64,000 nucleotides of DNA from Prevotella scopos JCM 17725 (GCF_018127785.1 NZ_CP072389.1:744001-808000), one strand, 5' to 3'. Shown: positions 35,623-44,763, numbered from the stretch's first letter. Notes: generated by a model from the sequence alone, not told the origin. Numbers and translations: made by a program.

Positions 35623-35955
35623 TTATTTCAACGTAGGGACAATAGCAAGATAAAGAACATCGTGATCAGTACAATTCTCAAACCAATGAAAGTGACCTTC
35701 CGGACAATAGTGCAACTGCCCTACCCTTGCAACCTCCGTTGTATCATCATAATGAACGGTCAGTTCACCACTGATAACATACATCACCTCAAATGTACCT
35801 ACATGCTGATGCTTACCACTGCTTGCACCTGGACGCAAAGTTGAGTACATGATACGCGCCTTATCATCAACAAAAGCACGTAAGTCCAATTTTCCTTCAC
35901 CGCCTTTAAAGCCTTCTATATGCTCTTCGGCAATCTTGTCAAAATCAATTATCAT
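35623..35955 (-). CDS. Cupin domain-containing protein
   Basis: A 110-residue single-domain cupin. Metal-ligand motif 1 is seen as SSGKHQHVGTFEVMYVISGE (His-x-His ... Glu), and motif 2 as YCPEGHFHWFEN. Small cupins of this type bind a metal and often a sugar or small acid; the function here is unknown. It lies upstream of the nan cluster on the same strand (229 nt) but with its own promoter, so co-function with sialic acid use is only a possibility. Confidence 0.85.
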   Translation of the reverse strand: MIIDFDKIAEEHIEGFKGGEGKLDLRAFVDDKARIMYSTLRPGASSGKHQHVGTFEVMYVISGELTVHYDDTTEVARVGQLHYCPEGHFHWFENCTDHDVLYLAIVPTLK

Positions 35956-35975
35956 AATTCTTAAATTGTTATATG

Positions 35976-35983
35976 CAAAGATA
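35976..35983 (-). promoter_or_regulatory. -7 box of the cupin gene
   Basis: TATCTTTG on the minus strand, 20 nt before the ATG at 35955. Confidence 0.7.
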
Positions 35984-35985
35984 AG

Positions 35986-36023
35986 AAAAAAAGCAGAGAC
36001 CCCATAAGAGTCTCTGCTTTTTT
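35986..36023 (-). terminator. Intrinsic terminator of the TonB receptor gene
   Basis: Near-perfect stem AAAAAGCAGAGAC / GTCTCTGCTTTTT around a 9-nt loop, with A- and T-runs on both sides; usable in both directions. Confidence 0.9.
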
Positions 36024-36043
36024 ATTTGGTTTTATTTGACAGA

Positions 36044-39000
36044 TTAGAATGTGTAACGCAAACCAAGCTGACCACGCCAACGGCTATAGTAGTCGCTATA
36101 GTTACGTGTTGCATAACCACCTGTGAACTGGTAATGACCATTCTTCTGATAGTTTACTGGGCTGTAGTAGATACCGAAGCCATCTCCATAAGTGTGACCC
36201 CAATCCTTATTCAGCAAGTTACCAACGTTGATAATATCAAAGCTCAACTCAAGAGAGTTAACCTGACCAGCCACTTTAAAGCTATACTTCTGTGCAAAGT
36301 GAACATCAAAGTGGTGCTCAAAAGCGAGGTTATCAGCATAACGCTTGTAGTACTCTCCACGATGCTTCTTCATATAAGAATCATTGCCAATCCAATGTTT
36401 CATCATCGCACGTTGCATATCAGCAGTCAACTTAGGAGCTGTGAAACCATCACCAAAGACTGTATTTGTGAGTGCATTAGCAGAGAAATTTGTCTCATCA
36501 AACTGCATTTTATCAATCTGTGCATCAGTTGGAATGAAGAAGAGGTCGTTGCCATTTGCACCATCCTCATTAACATCACCATAGTAATAGATAGTATATG
36601 GAGAGCCACTCTTTGCCTGATAAATAAGCCCCACTGTCGTCTGCCACTGTTTCTGAGCACCATAGTTTATATGATAGTAAGCAGAAGCCTGAATGCGATG
36701 AGGGATATTATAAGCTGAATTACCCAACTCAGGGTCGTTAGGGTTACGATATGTGTAATTAAATCTCCAGTTACTTTCAGCAACAGAAGAACCACCATTA
36801 TTTACACTCATTGACTTTGTCCAAGTGTAACTTGCCATCAAATCAAGACCGAAGTCGAAGTGCTTCTCACCCTTCAAGCTCAAGTTTACAGTGTAACCCT
36901 TTGAGGTATTGCTGAGCTTATAGATATTTGCATAAGGGCTTCCGTTTGTCACCTTAGAATAAAGTGGACGATTATCCTCTACAGGTACACCCGCACTACC
37001 ATAAACCTGACCAAATGTCATACCAGTCTGCTCGTATGCAAGGTTTTGATAAAGGATATCATTCAATGTCTTTGAGTAGATAGCCTCAGCTGTCCAATTA
37101 ATGCCCAACACATTAAAATCGAGACCAAGATTGAAACGAAGGTTCTGTGCATATTTGAAGTTATGATCGTAAACATTAATCGTCTGATTTCCTAACGCCT
37201 TCAACTTATTTGCATTTGCATCCTGTCCTGCTGGGTCGAGCAACAGTTCCAATCCTGTTGGAGAGTTTGCATAAAAGGTAGATACCTGAATACCCGTGTT
37301 AGCATAGTTATTGCTAATCCAAACGAATGGAATACGTCCTGTGAACACACCCATACCACCACGGAGAATGTAACGACGATCCTTATTAATATCCCAACGG
37401 AAACCTACACGAGGACTCCAAAGAGGAGTACTTGCCAAACGCTGGTTTGTCTTAACGTTCCAACCCTTGGTGTCAGCATACTGAGCAAACGGTTCGTTAG
37501 CTGTAGGTGTGTCAATGATGATTGGAATGTCCATACGCAAACCATAAGTCAACTGGAAGTTTGAAGTAGCATCCCACTTATCCTGTGCATAGAAACTTAA
37601 CTGCGCTGCACCGAAAGAACTTTCCCAACGAGGATTACCCGTTACGTCAACATTTGCGTGACCATAACGATACTGGTTGATATAAGATTTCCTAGGATCT
37701 AATGTTCCTGCAACATAATCGTTGTAGTAGCTTACGAAAGAATCATAGTTCTTAAAAGTATAACTTCCAAAGAGATCTTGGAGGAAAAGGTTTGTAAACT
37801 TATACAACTCATTATGAGTACCAAAAGTAAAGGTATGATTACCCTTATACCATGTCAAGTTATCTTCAAGCGTATAGATGTCCTGGTCCAAGCGGTTAGC
37901 CATAGAAGAACGATCAATACCCAAGTTTACCGAACCACCACCCACATTATTAATTGTTACATTAGGGTATTCACCAGTAATAGCACGATTATCTCTTACA
38001 CGTACATAGCTGGCACGAGCCTCATTAGCAACTGATGGAGATAAGCGACTTTGCAACTCAGCAATGAATGAGTTGGTAACACTCTCAAATGGGAAGGCAA
38101 AGCTCTTACCATTAACAGCAGTTCTTGAGCCAGCATTATTCAACTGAACAGCATTCACAAGACTCCAACGTACAGAAGCCTTATTACTCTCATTGATATT
38201 CCAGTCAAGTTTCAAACCAACCTTATCACTCTTCGTATAAATATCATCTGTTGAAAGGGCTGTAGGGAAGTTAACACCCTGACGATTTGCTATATCTGCA
38301 ATCTTTATCAAGATATCGTTTGCCTTTGCTGCATCAACAGCTGATTGCTCTGAACCAAGAGCATAAAGGTTTGGATAAGTCTTGTTGGTCTTCTCATAGT
38401 TTGCAAAGAAGAACAGCTTGTCCTTAATAATAGGACCACCTAAGGTTACACCAATGTTGTACTCCTGCTGTTTGTTGAACTTTGGTGCATAACCGCCATC
38501 CGCAAGTGGATACGTTGAACCGACAAGATTCTGATTGTTACCAAAACCATAAACACTACCATGGAAAACGTTAGTACCACTCTTCGTAATAGCGTTGATA
38601 GCTCCGCCCGTGAAACCACCTTGACGAACATCGAAAGGAGCCACGTTCACCTGAATCTGCTCAATCGTTTCCATTGAAACTGGCTGTGCACCTGCTCTAC
38701 CACCATTTGTTCCATCACTAGAAAGACCAAAAACGTCGTTGTTGGCAGCACCATCAATCATGAAAGAGTTGTAACGATTGCTTGTACCAGCGAATGACAT
38801 GGCACCACTATTCGTTGTAGTCAACTGTGGATTAAGTCTAGCGACATCAGCAATACCATGGGTAATACTTGGCATATCAGCAATCTGTTTAGAGCTGATA
38901 CTCTGTGCAGCACCCGTCTTGGTTGCGTTGACACCCGCACTACCCTTCACGACAACCTCCTGAAGTTCCTTTGTATCATCTTGAAGTGAACAAGAGAGAT

Positions 39001-39304
39001 CTTCCGTTTCACCAAGACGAAGTGTCACATTATCAAAAGTTTTTGTCTTCTGACCAATGTAAGCCACTGTCACCTTGTACGGACCACCGACACGCATACC
39101 TTGAATGGTATAACGACCATCGATGTTCGTCACAGCGCGGTAAACAGTCCCTGAAGGTTGATGCGTTGCTGTAATGGTAGCACCAATAACATCTTCACCT
39201 TGAGACATTACCTTACCACTGATTCCTGATGTTGTTATCTGTGCCATGACAGTAGTTGTCATTGCAAGCAACAACGTAACCAAGAAAAGTAATCTTTTCT
39301 GCAT
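36044..39304 (-). CDS. TonB-dependent receptor, Oar-like with N-terminal carboxypeptidase-regulatory domain
   Basis: A 1086-residue outer membrane receptor. A signal peptide (LLFLVTLLLAMTTTVMA) is followed by a CarboxypepD_reg-like beta-sandwich (about residues 25-110), a plug domain with ELQEVVVKGSAG, and a large beta-barrel ending in the aromatic C-terminus GLRYTF. Unlike SusC-type porins it has no adjacent susD gene, and its plug-barrel style (NGGRAGAQPVSMETIEQIQVN, FTGGAINAITKSGTN) is that of Oar-type receptors. The ligand is unknown. Monocistronic: own promoter and terminator. Confidence 0.9.
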   Translation of the reverse strand: MQKRLLFLVTLLLAMTTTVMAQITTSGISGKVMSQGEDVIGATITATHQPSGTVYRAVTNIDGRYTIQGMRVGGPYKVTVAYIGQKTKTFDNVTLRLGETEDLSCSLQDDTKELQEVVVKGSAGVNATKTGAAQSISSKQIADMPSITHGIADVARLNPQLTTTNSGAMSFAGTSNRYNSFMIDGAANNDVFGLSSDGTNGGRAGAQPVSMETIEQIQVNVAPFDVRQGGFTGGAINAITKSGTNVFHGSVYGFGNNQNLVGSTYPLADGGYAPKFNKQQEYNIGVTLGGPIIKDKLFFFANYEKTNKTYPNLYALGSEQSAVDAAKANDILIKIADIANRQGVNFPTALSTDDIYTKSDKVGLKLDWNINESNKASVRWSLVNAVQLNNAGSRTAVNGKSFAFPFESVTNSFIAELQSRLSPSVANEARASYVRVRDNRAITGEYPNVTINNVGGGSVNLGIDRSSMANRLDQDIYTLEDNLTWYKGNHTFTFGTHNELYKFTNLFLQDLFGSYTFKNYDSFVSYYNDYVAGTLDPRKSYINQYRYGHANVDVTGNPRWESSFGAAQLSFYAQDKWDATSNFQLTYGLRMDIPIIIDTPTANEPFAQYADTKGWNVKTNQRLASTPLWSPRVGFRWDINKDRRYILRGGMGVFTGRIPFVWISNNYANTGIQVSTFYANSPTGLELLLDPAGQDANANKLKALGNQTINVYDHNFKYAQNLRFNLGLDFNVLGINWTAEAIYSKTLNDILYQNLAYEQTGMTFGQVYGSAGVPVEDNRPLYSKVTNGSPYANIYKLSNTSKGYTVNLSLKGEKHFDFGLDLMASYTWTKSMSVNNGGSSVAESNWRFNYTYRNPNDPELGNSAYNIPHRIQASAYYHINYGAQKQWQTTVGLIYQAKSGSPYTIYYYGDVNEDGANGNDLFFIPTDAQIDKMQFDETNFSANALTNTVFGDGFTAPKLTADMQRAMMKHWIGNDSYMKKHRGEYYKRYADNLAFEHHFDVHFAQKYSFKVAGQVNSLELSFDIINVGNLLNKDWGHTYGDGFGIYYSPVNYQKNGHYQFTGGYATRNYSDYYSRWRGQLGLRYTF

Positions 39305-39356
39305 AGTTTAGCTAAAAATTTTAATATAAATAATAACGTTATTTAAATGAATGCTG

Positions 39357-39364
39357 CAAAATTA
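39357..39364 (-). promoter_or_regulatory. -7 box of the TonB receptor gene
   Basis: TAATTTTG on the minus strand, about 52 nt before the ATG. A TTTG lies 16 nt further upstream (39381-39384). Confidence 0.6.
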
Positions 39365-39547
39365 AGCATTTTTTCTGATACAAACACGGGAGTGGAATGA
39401 AAAAACTCAATTCATTTACGTCCGATAAACTTTTTCTCATATAAGTTGATTATTAGTATTATATTATCCCTTATTTATTTTGTTACATATCAGCTAATGT
39501 CTATGAAGGATAAATCTATCCATCATTTGCTGTCGTGCAGATGCTCC

Positions 39548-39604
39548 GCACCAATAGTGCGAACGCTTAACACGCATCGTGCGAACGCTTAGCACCAATG
39601 GTGC
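39548..39604. repeat. 22-bp-period palindromic repeat array C
   Basis: Units at 39548, 39570 and 39592, exactly 22 bp apart, with the same 9-bp spacer GAACGCTTA twice. A decayed unit ends at 39538. It sits between the TonB receptor promoter and the 3' end of rsmE; the rest of this 381-bp gap shows no gene. Confidence 0.85.
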
Positions 39605-39685
39605 GGAATATGATAATTGCAATTACTCATATTTATTGTTAGAACTCATCACCATCTATTGTAACTCTATACACACAAAAACAGC

Positions 39686-40420
39686 TTACACTCTACATGC
39701 AAGCTGCGACATCATAACGGCACTAAGTCCTGCTGTCTCTGTGCGCAAACGACTATTACCTAATGTTACACTCTCAAAACCGTGTTCTAAAGCGAAACGT
39801 ACCTCATCAATAGAGAAGTCGCCTTCTGGACCTACCAATACGGTAATATCCTCTGCAGATGAAGGCTGACATTCCTGTGAAATGGCGGTAAAGAAGTCTG
39901 CTCGTAAAATCTCTGGATAACAATGACAGATAAACTTCCGTCCATTGTTAAAACAATTCTCTATGAAATGATGAAAAGGTGTCATCGGATTTACAACTGG
40001 CTTCCAGCCTTTACGACTTTGCTTTACAGCTGAAATGACAATCTTTTCAATACGATCAACACGCAATGTCTTACGTTCAGAGAACTTACAATCTAAGAAG
40101 CTAATTTCATCAAAACCTATTTCAGTAATCTTTTCTATCATCCATTCTATGCGTCCCATATCTTTTGTTGGAGCAATAGCAAGATGAATTTTTCCACGCC
40201 AAACAAGGTCTTGTTTCAGCGTTTCTTTAATTGTATAAAGGCACTTCTTCGATGATACCAATGCTACTTCTGCTTTATAAAAGTAACCATCACCATCCAT
40301 AAGGAACATTTCGTCGCCTTCCTTTAACCGAAGTACACGTGTTGCATGAACAGCTTCATCAGCAGGCAACTCCGTTTCTGCGGCTGCATTAGGGACATAA
40401 AAATATCTTGCTTCTTTCAT
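39686..40420 (-). CDS. rsmE: 16S rRNA (uracil(1498)-N(3))-methyltransferase
   Basis: Methylates U1498 of 16S rRNA using S-adenosylmethionine. 244 residues: an N-terminal PUA-like domain (HATRVLRLKEGDEM) and a SPOUT methyltransferase core with the knot motifs LVGPEGDFSIDEV and TLGNSRLRTETA. All expected motifs are there. It follows the bifunctional-nuclease gene (75-nt gap) on the same strand. Confidence 0.95.
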   Translation of the reverse strand: MKEARYFYVPNAAAETELPADEAVHATRVLRLKEGDEMFLMDGDGYFYKAEVALVSSKKCLYTIKETLKQDLVWRGKIHLAIAPTKDMGRIEWMIEKITEIGFDEISFLDCKFSERKTLRVDRIEKIVISAVKQSRKGWKPVVNPMTPFHHFIENCFNNGRKFICHCYPEILRADFFTAISQECQPSSAEDITVLVGPEGDFSIDEVRFALEHGFESVTLGNSRLRTETAGLSAVMMSQLACRV

Positions 40421-40495
40421 TCTCTGGTTTTATATCATCTTCTTAACAAAAGATGTTCTATATAGCAATTCGTTATTCTTGATTAGCTTTCGTAA

Positions 40496-41044
40496 TCAAG
40501 GTTCCTTAGCCCTATTCTTCATTTCATCTCTAAGCATAGAAGCAAGTTCATAGTTCTCATCTTCTATAGCTTTCTCCAAGGCATGATGTAACATCTCAAA
40601 ACTTAAAGCATTTAAAGGTAAGGCCATTTTGTTCTGGCTTACACTGCTATCAACACTCTGACGCTTGAATAGATGCTCTTCCATAAAGATGTTCAACTTT
40701 GCCACATGTGCCAATAATATTGCATCAGAAGCACGTATAGGGGTAAGCGTTAAGTTATCTTTATTTACCAAAAGAGCCTTATATTGTCCATCTATAATAG
40801 AATTGAAGAGTATCTCATAGTGCTCACTTGTCATCATTGGATTCACACTACAAAGCACTTCTGGCAACAATCTTTCTGTAACAGATTTTTCACCTGTTCG
40901 CAAACCAAGTTCAAACTCCATATGTTTATCACACACAATAGCAATCTGCCTTGTATGTGTAAGGTCAGACAGAACTAGGAGTCCTAACTCTGGACCTCCT
41001 ACTATCTGTGAGACACCTTCATATATAAGTTGAACTTTACTCAT
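40496..41044 (-). CDS. Bifunctional nuclease (DUF151) domain protein with UVR motif
   Basis: A 182-residue protein. Residues 1-130 are a BFN/DUF151 domain (VGGPELGLLVLSD, RQIAIVCD, RASDAILLAH), and the last 40 residues form a UvrB/UvrC-type UVR motif (LEKAIEDENYELASMLRDEMKNR). Members with this layout are linked with nuclease activity or DNA repair, mostly by annotation. A longer frame to 41113 overlaps the permease gene by 41 nt; I start at MSKVQLIYEG (41044), where the family begins. Confidence 0.88.
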   Translation of the reverse strand: MSKVQLIYEGVSQIVGGPELGLLVLSDLTHTRQIAIVCDKHMEFELGLRTGEKSVTERLLPEVLCSVNPMMTSEHYEILFNSIIDGQYKALLVNKDNLTLTPIRASDAILLAHVAKLNIFMEEHLFKRQSVDSSVSQNKMALPLNALSFEMLHHALEKAIEDENYELASMLRDEMKNRAKEP

Positions 41045-41072
41045 TAATTCTATACGATTTATCAGTATGCAA

Positions 41073-42335
41073 TTATGCCTTCTTAGGTCGGAAGATAACA
41101 GCAAACAAGACACCTACAACAAAGGCATAGCCTGCGAAGATGAACCAACAAGACTGCCAATCACCGACTGTCAACGTATCTGAACCCACAGTCTGTGGAT
41201 GTGTATAGGCATTTACAATAGCTTGAGCTGCCAATGTTCCTACTGTTGCACCAACACCATTGGTCATCAACATGAACAAACCTTGCGCAGAAGAACGAAG
41301 AGCTGGCTCCGTGCTATTATCAACAAAGAGTGAACCAGAGATATTGAAAAAGTCAAAGGCTACTCCATAAACAATCATTGAAAGTACGAACATGAAGATG
41401 CCTGGGAAGCCTGGATTACCAACCCCAAACAAACCGAAGCGTAATACCCATGCAAACATAGCTATCAACATCACATTCTTAATACCATAATGACGCATAA
41501 AGAATGGAATCAGAAGAATACAACAAGTCTCACTAACCTGTGAAAGACTTATCAAGATATTAGCATGCTGTACTCCGAAAGAGTTTACAAACTCTGGTTG
41601 AGCACCAAAACTAAAGAGGAATGGATTAGCAAAGCTATTAGTAATCTGAAGGCTCACACCTAATAACATTGAGAAGATAAAGAAGATAGCCATCTTCTTC
41701 TCCTTAAAAAGAGCAAAGGCACGCAAGCCAAAAGCATCCACAAAACTCTTCTTTTCATTACCCTTGCTAACTGGACACTTAGGCAATGTAAAGGTATAAA
41801 GGAAGAGGATAATGCTTACTATACCAGAAGTGATGAACTGATTCTGATTGCTTTGGAAACCCAAGAGGTCAACCAACCACATCGTAAGTATAAAACCTAT
41901 AGTACCAAACACACGGATAGGTGGGAATGCTTTCACTGTATCCATGCCTGCATTACTCAAAGCACTATAGGCAACTGAGTTTGAGAGAGCCAGTGTTGGC
42001 ATATAGAAGGCAACAGAAAGCGAATAAAGTGTAAAGATAGTAGAGAACTCTGCATGGTCACCAATACTCAAACCATAACTAGCTGTGGCAAACATAAACA
42101 AACCAGCAAGCAGATGACAGAAGCCTAACAAACGCTGAGCAGGTACCCAACGATCGGCAACGATACCCATCAAAGCTGGCATAAAAATTGAGACCACACC
42201 CTGCATTGAGTAGAAATAACCAATCTCAGGTCCAATACCAATATTACCAAGATAGCGACCCATAGAGGTCAAATAAGCTCCCCACACTGCGAACTCTAAG
42301 AAGTTCATCAACGCTAAACGTACCTTCAAATTCAT
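41073..42335 (-). CDS. Nucleoside:H+ symporter (NupG-like MFS permease)
   Basis: A 420-residue, 12-helix membrane protein of the nucleoside:H+ symporter family. The N-terminal MNFLEFAVWGAYLTSMGRYL and GVVSIFMPALMGIVADRW are typical of the NupG/XapB branch. It should import nucleosides, which fits with salvage genes elsewhere in the window (nucleoside phosphorylase, deoxynucleoside kinases). First gene of a run with the bifunctional-nuclease gene (28-nt gap) and rsmE. Confidence 0.88.
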   Translation of the reverse strand: MNLKVRLALMNFLEFAVWGAYLTSMGRYLGNIGIGPEIGYFYSMQGVVSIFMPALMGIVADRWVPAQRLLGFCHLLAGLFMFATASYGLSIGDHAEFSTIFTLYSLSVAFYMPTLALSNSVAYSALSNAGMDTVKAFPPIRVFGTIGFILTMWLVDLLGFQSNQNQFITSGIVSIILFLYTFTLPKCPVSKGNEKKSFVDAFGLRAFALFKEKKMAIFFIFSMLLGVSLQITNSFANPFLFSFGAQPEFVNSFGVQHANILISLSQVSETCCILLIPFFMRHYGIKNVMLIAMFAWVLRFGLFGVGNPGFPGIFMFVLSMIVYGVAFDFFNISGSLFVDNSTEPALRSSAQGLFMLMTNGVGATVGTLAAQAIVNAYTHPQTVGSDTLTVGDWQSCWFIFAGYAFVVGVLFAVIFRPKKA

Positions 42336-42360
42336 GCTATAAGCTATTATTTTATGAGTA

Positions 42361-42391
42361 CAAAAGTAGTTATTTTATCAGAAACTGCCAA
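42361..42391 (-). promoter_or_regulatory. Promoter of the nucleoside permease run
   Basis: TTTG (42388-42391), 19-nt spacer, TACTTTTG (42361-42368) on the minus strand, 25 nt before the ATG. Confidence 0.75.
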
Positions 42392-42409
42392 ATGTGCGAA
42401 CGTTTTTTA

Positions 42410-43006
42410 CTACCGAAAATCTCTTCCTGTCCAACTCAGTATCTGTGGTTTTAATAAGTCTGCAACACGCTTTACATCTTTCTTTGACAGCAATGGATAG
42501 TTCCAACTTACTGACAATGAGTTGTTATCTGCCGACAGATGATATTCTTTCAAACGAGGAACCATCAATGACTGCAGGTCATTAAACTCTTCATCACTCA
42601 TTGCGACAGGTTTTACAAAATTCTCTTTACATTCCACAACCATCTTTTTAGGTTGCCATTGCAGATTGAAAAGACTTAGTTTACTCTCTGCCGCTGGTGC
42701 TTTCCATGTTTGAACTAAAGCCAAGGTATTATCGTCCAACAACTTTATTTCTAAGAAAGACACATTACTTGCTCTGAGCAAAAGATAGTTTTTAGTCATA
42801 CGTTCAATTCGCACGGAATCACCAAAAGTATTCAACACAGCAGGATCAGCCTTCATTTCAACGTAATCAGCTAGTTCTGTACGTTGGCTCTTACTCAGAT
42901 AAGGCAATACGCTATCCGGCATTTCAATCCATACCTCACGCAGACTCTGTGCAGAAGCACACAGCCAACAAGTAAGGAGACATATAATTATCAATGTTTT
43001 TTTCAT
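42410..43006 (-). CDS. Exported DUF3256 family protein
   Basis: A 198-residue Bacteroidales protein with a signal peptide (MKKTLIIICLLTCWLCASA). The conserved family opening follows: LREVWIEMPDSVLPYLSKSQR. Function unknown; expected in the periplasm. A longer frame reaches 43156, but it runs through the promoter (43066-43073) and into the divergent gene, so the start is placed at 43006. It diverges from the zinc-ribbon gene. Confidence 0.85.
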   Translation of the reverse strand: MKKTLIIICLLTCWLCASAQSLREVWIEMPDSVLPYLSKSQRTELADYVEMKADPAVLNTFGDSVRIERMTKNYLLLRASNVSFLEIKLLDDNTLALVQTWKAPAAESKLSLFNLQWQPKKMVVECKENFVKPVAMSDEEFNDLQSLMVPRLKEYHLSADNNSLSVSWNYPLLSKKDVKRVADLLKPQILSWTGRDFR

Positions 43007-43065
43007 TTCGAAAAAATCCTTCTGTTCTGTTTGTAATATGACTATAATGTCTTTTAAAATCCCTG

Positions 43066-43073
43066 CAAAGATA
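43066..43073 (-). promoter_or_regulatory. -7 box of the DUF3256 gene
   Basis: TATCTTTG on the minus strand, about 59 nt before the ATG at 43006. Confidence 0.65.
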
Positions 43074-43111
43074 CAAAAAAGAAAGAAGAAACGAATAAAA
43101 AGCGAAATCGT

Positions 43112-43142
43112 TTTGTCATCTCTACCTTTTCTTTTACCTTTG
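43112..43142 (+). promoter_or_regulatory. Promoter of the zinc-ribbon gene
   Basis: TTTG (43112-43115), 19-nt spacer, TACCTTTG (43135-43142), 30 nt before the ATG at 43173. Confidence 0.75.
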
Positions 43143-43172
43143 TCGTCAGAAATCAAAGATAAAGAAAGAAAT

Positions 43173-43682
43173 ATGAAATGTCGAAATTGTAATAATGAGG
43201 TGAGTGAGAAGGATAAGAACTGTCCTTATTGTAACACACCACTACATAAGAATGATACGAACGACGGACCAACTTTAGGTTTCGGTATGATTACCTTTAT
43301 CATTCTTGGTACGATATTCCTTGTGGCTTTTGGATTCTTTTACTATGGGCAACATAAGAACGACCCTGAATATACACAGACTGCTATTGAGCCAGACTCG
43401 AACTTAGCAGACAACAACAAGGCGAAGTTTGACACTATCGCTCGAGACACTACAGCGAAGGATTCAGCCGATGCACAAGAAGAAAAACAGGCTGAGAAAG
43501 TCTTCAATAGCATCAGAAGAAGTCATCGTTCAAACCATTCTAACAATCACAATGATGCTACATCAGACAATGCAGACGAACAGAATGGTTCTTCAGAAGC
43601 GTCTTCAAATTCTTCTGGTGAGACACAACCTGTCGCTCCTGCAGCCTCTAAACCTCGTATCGAATCAATTGAAACAGATTAA
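43173..43682 (+). CDS. Zinc-ribbon single-pass membrane protein
   Basis: A 169-residue protein. Residues 1-24 are a zinc ribbon (CRNC and CPYC knuckles), residues 36-57 are a transmembrane helix (GFGMITFIILGTIFLVAFGFF), and the rest is a hydrophilic Asn/Ser/Glu-rich tail that should lie outside the cytoplasm. Function unknown. The promoter position and the zinc ribbon fix the start at 43173. Its stop overlaps the start of the next gene by one base (TAATG), so the two are translationally coupled. Confidence 0.8.
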   Translation: MKCRNCNNEVSEKDKNCPYCNTPLHKNDTNDGPTLGFGMITFIILGTIFLVAFGFFYYGQHKNDPEYTQTAIEPDSNLADNNKAKFDTIARDTTAKDSADAQEEKQAEKVFNSIRRSHRSNHSNNHNDATSDNADEQNGSSEASSNSSGETQPVAPAASKPRIESIETD

Positions 43683-44005
43683 TGAAGATTATTCGATCGA
43701 AATATCTCCCACCCAAGAAGTATGATGCAATCAACATTCTTGGGCTTCTTTTTATTCATCCTGGCGTTAAACTGACGAAGGAGATAATCAATCATGAGCG
43801 CATCCACACACGACAGATGCAGGAAATGCTCATCCTCCCTTTTTATATATGGTACTTCACAGAGTGGCTTATACGCCTTCCTATGACAGGACGTGCCTAT
43901 ATGAACTTATCATTTGAGCGAGAGGCTTACCAAAATATGGATAACCTTGATTATCTTTCTCATCGGCGCTCATTTGCTTGGATATGGTATTTAAGGAGAA
44001 AATAA
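43682..44005 (+). CDS. Small membrane-associated protein with HExxH motif (possible mini-metalloprotease)
   Basis: A 107-residue protein, not a named family to me. It has a hydrophobic segment (INILGLLFIHPG), an HExxH sequence HERIH at about residues 38-42, an aromatic amphipathic stretch (FYIWYFTEWLIRL), and then SFEREAY, whose Glu stands where gluzincins such as M48 and M56 have a third zinc ligand. It ends with a basic tail. This suggests a zinc peptidase core reduced to the minimum, but activity is unproven. Coupled to the preceding zinc-ribbon gene. Confidence 0.65.
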   Translation: MKIIRSKYLPPKKYDAINILGLLFIHPGVKLTKEIINHERIHTRQMQEMLILPFYIWYFTEWLIRLPMTGRAYMNLSFEREAYQNMDNLDYLSHRRSFAWIWYLRRK

Positions 44006-44043
44006 TTTATTATTAGACTAATTGGGCTAATAAGGCAATTGGC

Positions 44044-44709
44044 CTAATTATCGACCCCAACAACCTCCAACACATTACCCTCAACCCTAAACTTCACATC
44101 CTTTCCACTAAAAGACATTCCATAAACACGTGCTGCATCATGTTGATATTGCGGGCGTGGGTCCTGCGAGAGCACTTCCTTTAAGGCTGTCAGTTCTTCT
44201 TCACAGAAGCACTTCGAATATTCTTCCGCTATAATAACAGACAACTGTTGCCATTCTTTCTTATCAGTAAAGCCACCTCTTGCCGTAGGATGACTATCAA
44301 CATAAGAAATATAAGGTTTTACATCATAGATAGGTGTACCATCCATCAGATCTGCCCCTACAACTTCGATAACACCATTCACTATTCGCTTTATCCGAAC
44401 AGAAGACAGCCCAAGCCCATTCGGACGGAAGGGCGAACGCGTGGCAAAAACACCTAACCGTTCATTCCCACCCAAGCGGGGAGGACGAACAGTCAGCTTG
44501 CTATCATCGTAAGACTTATTAGCAGAAAAGCCCCATATTAACCACAGATAATCAAAATCGTCCAATCCGCGCAGTGCTTCCTCACGTTGATATTGAGGTT
44601 CGAAGACAATCTTACCGATGAGACTATCAGACAGACCACTCTGACGTGGAATACCAAACTTCGATGTCAGGGGAGAATGAAAAAAAGCAATGGGTTTAAT
44701 CTCTTTCAT
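44044..44709 (-). CDS. trmO: tRNA (N6-threonylcarbamoyladenosine(37)-N6)-methyltransferase (TsaA/TrmO)
   Basis: Methylates the N6 of t6A37 in certain tRNAs. 221 residues of the TrmO/YaeB (UPF0066) family: KFGIPRQSGL near the N-terminus, LIWGFSAN, the S-adenosylmethionine-binding stretch GVFATRSPFRPNGLGLSSV, and the C-terminal extension QDPRPQYQ. A perfect -7 box ends only 5 nt before the ATG, so the mRNA seems to have almost no leader. Confidence 0.92.
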   Translation of the reverse strand: MKEIKPIAFFHSPLTSKFGIPRQSGLSDSLIGKIVFEPQYQREEALRGLDDFDYLWLIWGFSANKSYDDSKLTVRPPRLGGNERLGVFATRSPFRPNGLGLSSVRIKRIVNGVIEVVGADLMDGTPIYDVKPYISYVDSHPTARGGFTDKKEWQQLSVIIAEEYSKCFCEEELTALKEVLSQDPRPQYQHDAARVYGMSFSGKDVKFRVEGNVLEVVGVDN

Positions 44710-44714
44710 ACGGA

Positions 44715-44722
44715 CAAAGGTA
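44715..44722 (-). promoter_or_regulatory. -7 box of trmO, almost touching the start codon
   Basis: TACCTTTG on the minus strand; five bases (TCCGT) separate it from the ATG at 44709. Confidence 0.65.
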
Positions 44723-44763
44723 ATATTTTACAGTGAATTGATACAAGATAAATGATTTTTATT

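Noticed and set aside
36026..36718. A 230-codon plus-strand frame over the 3' end of the TonB receptor gene
   Set aside because: Antisense shadow of a clear TonB receptor; it crosses the base of the terminator region and shows no domain.
43007..43156. N-terminal extension of the DUF3256 protein
   Set aside because: It contains the promoter for the gene and would bury the signal peptide 50 residues inside the protein.
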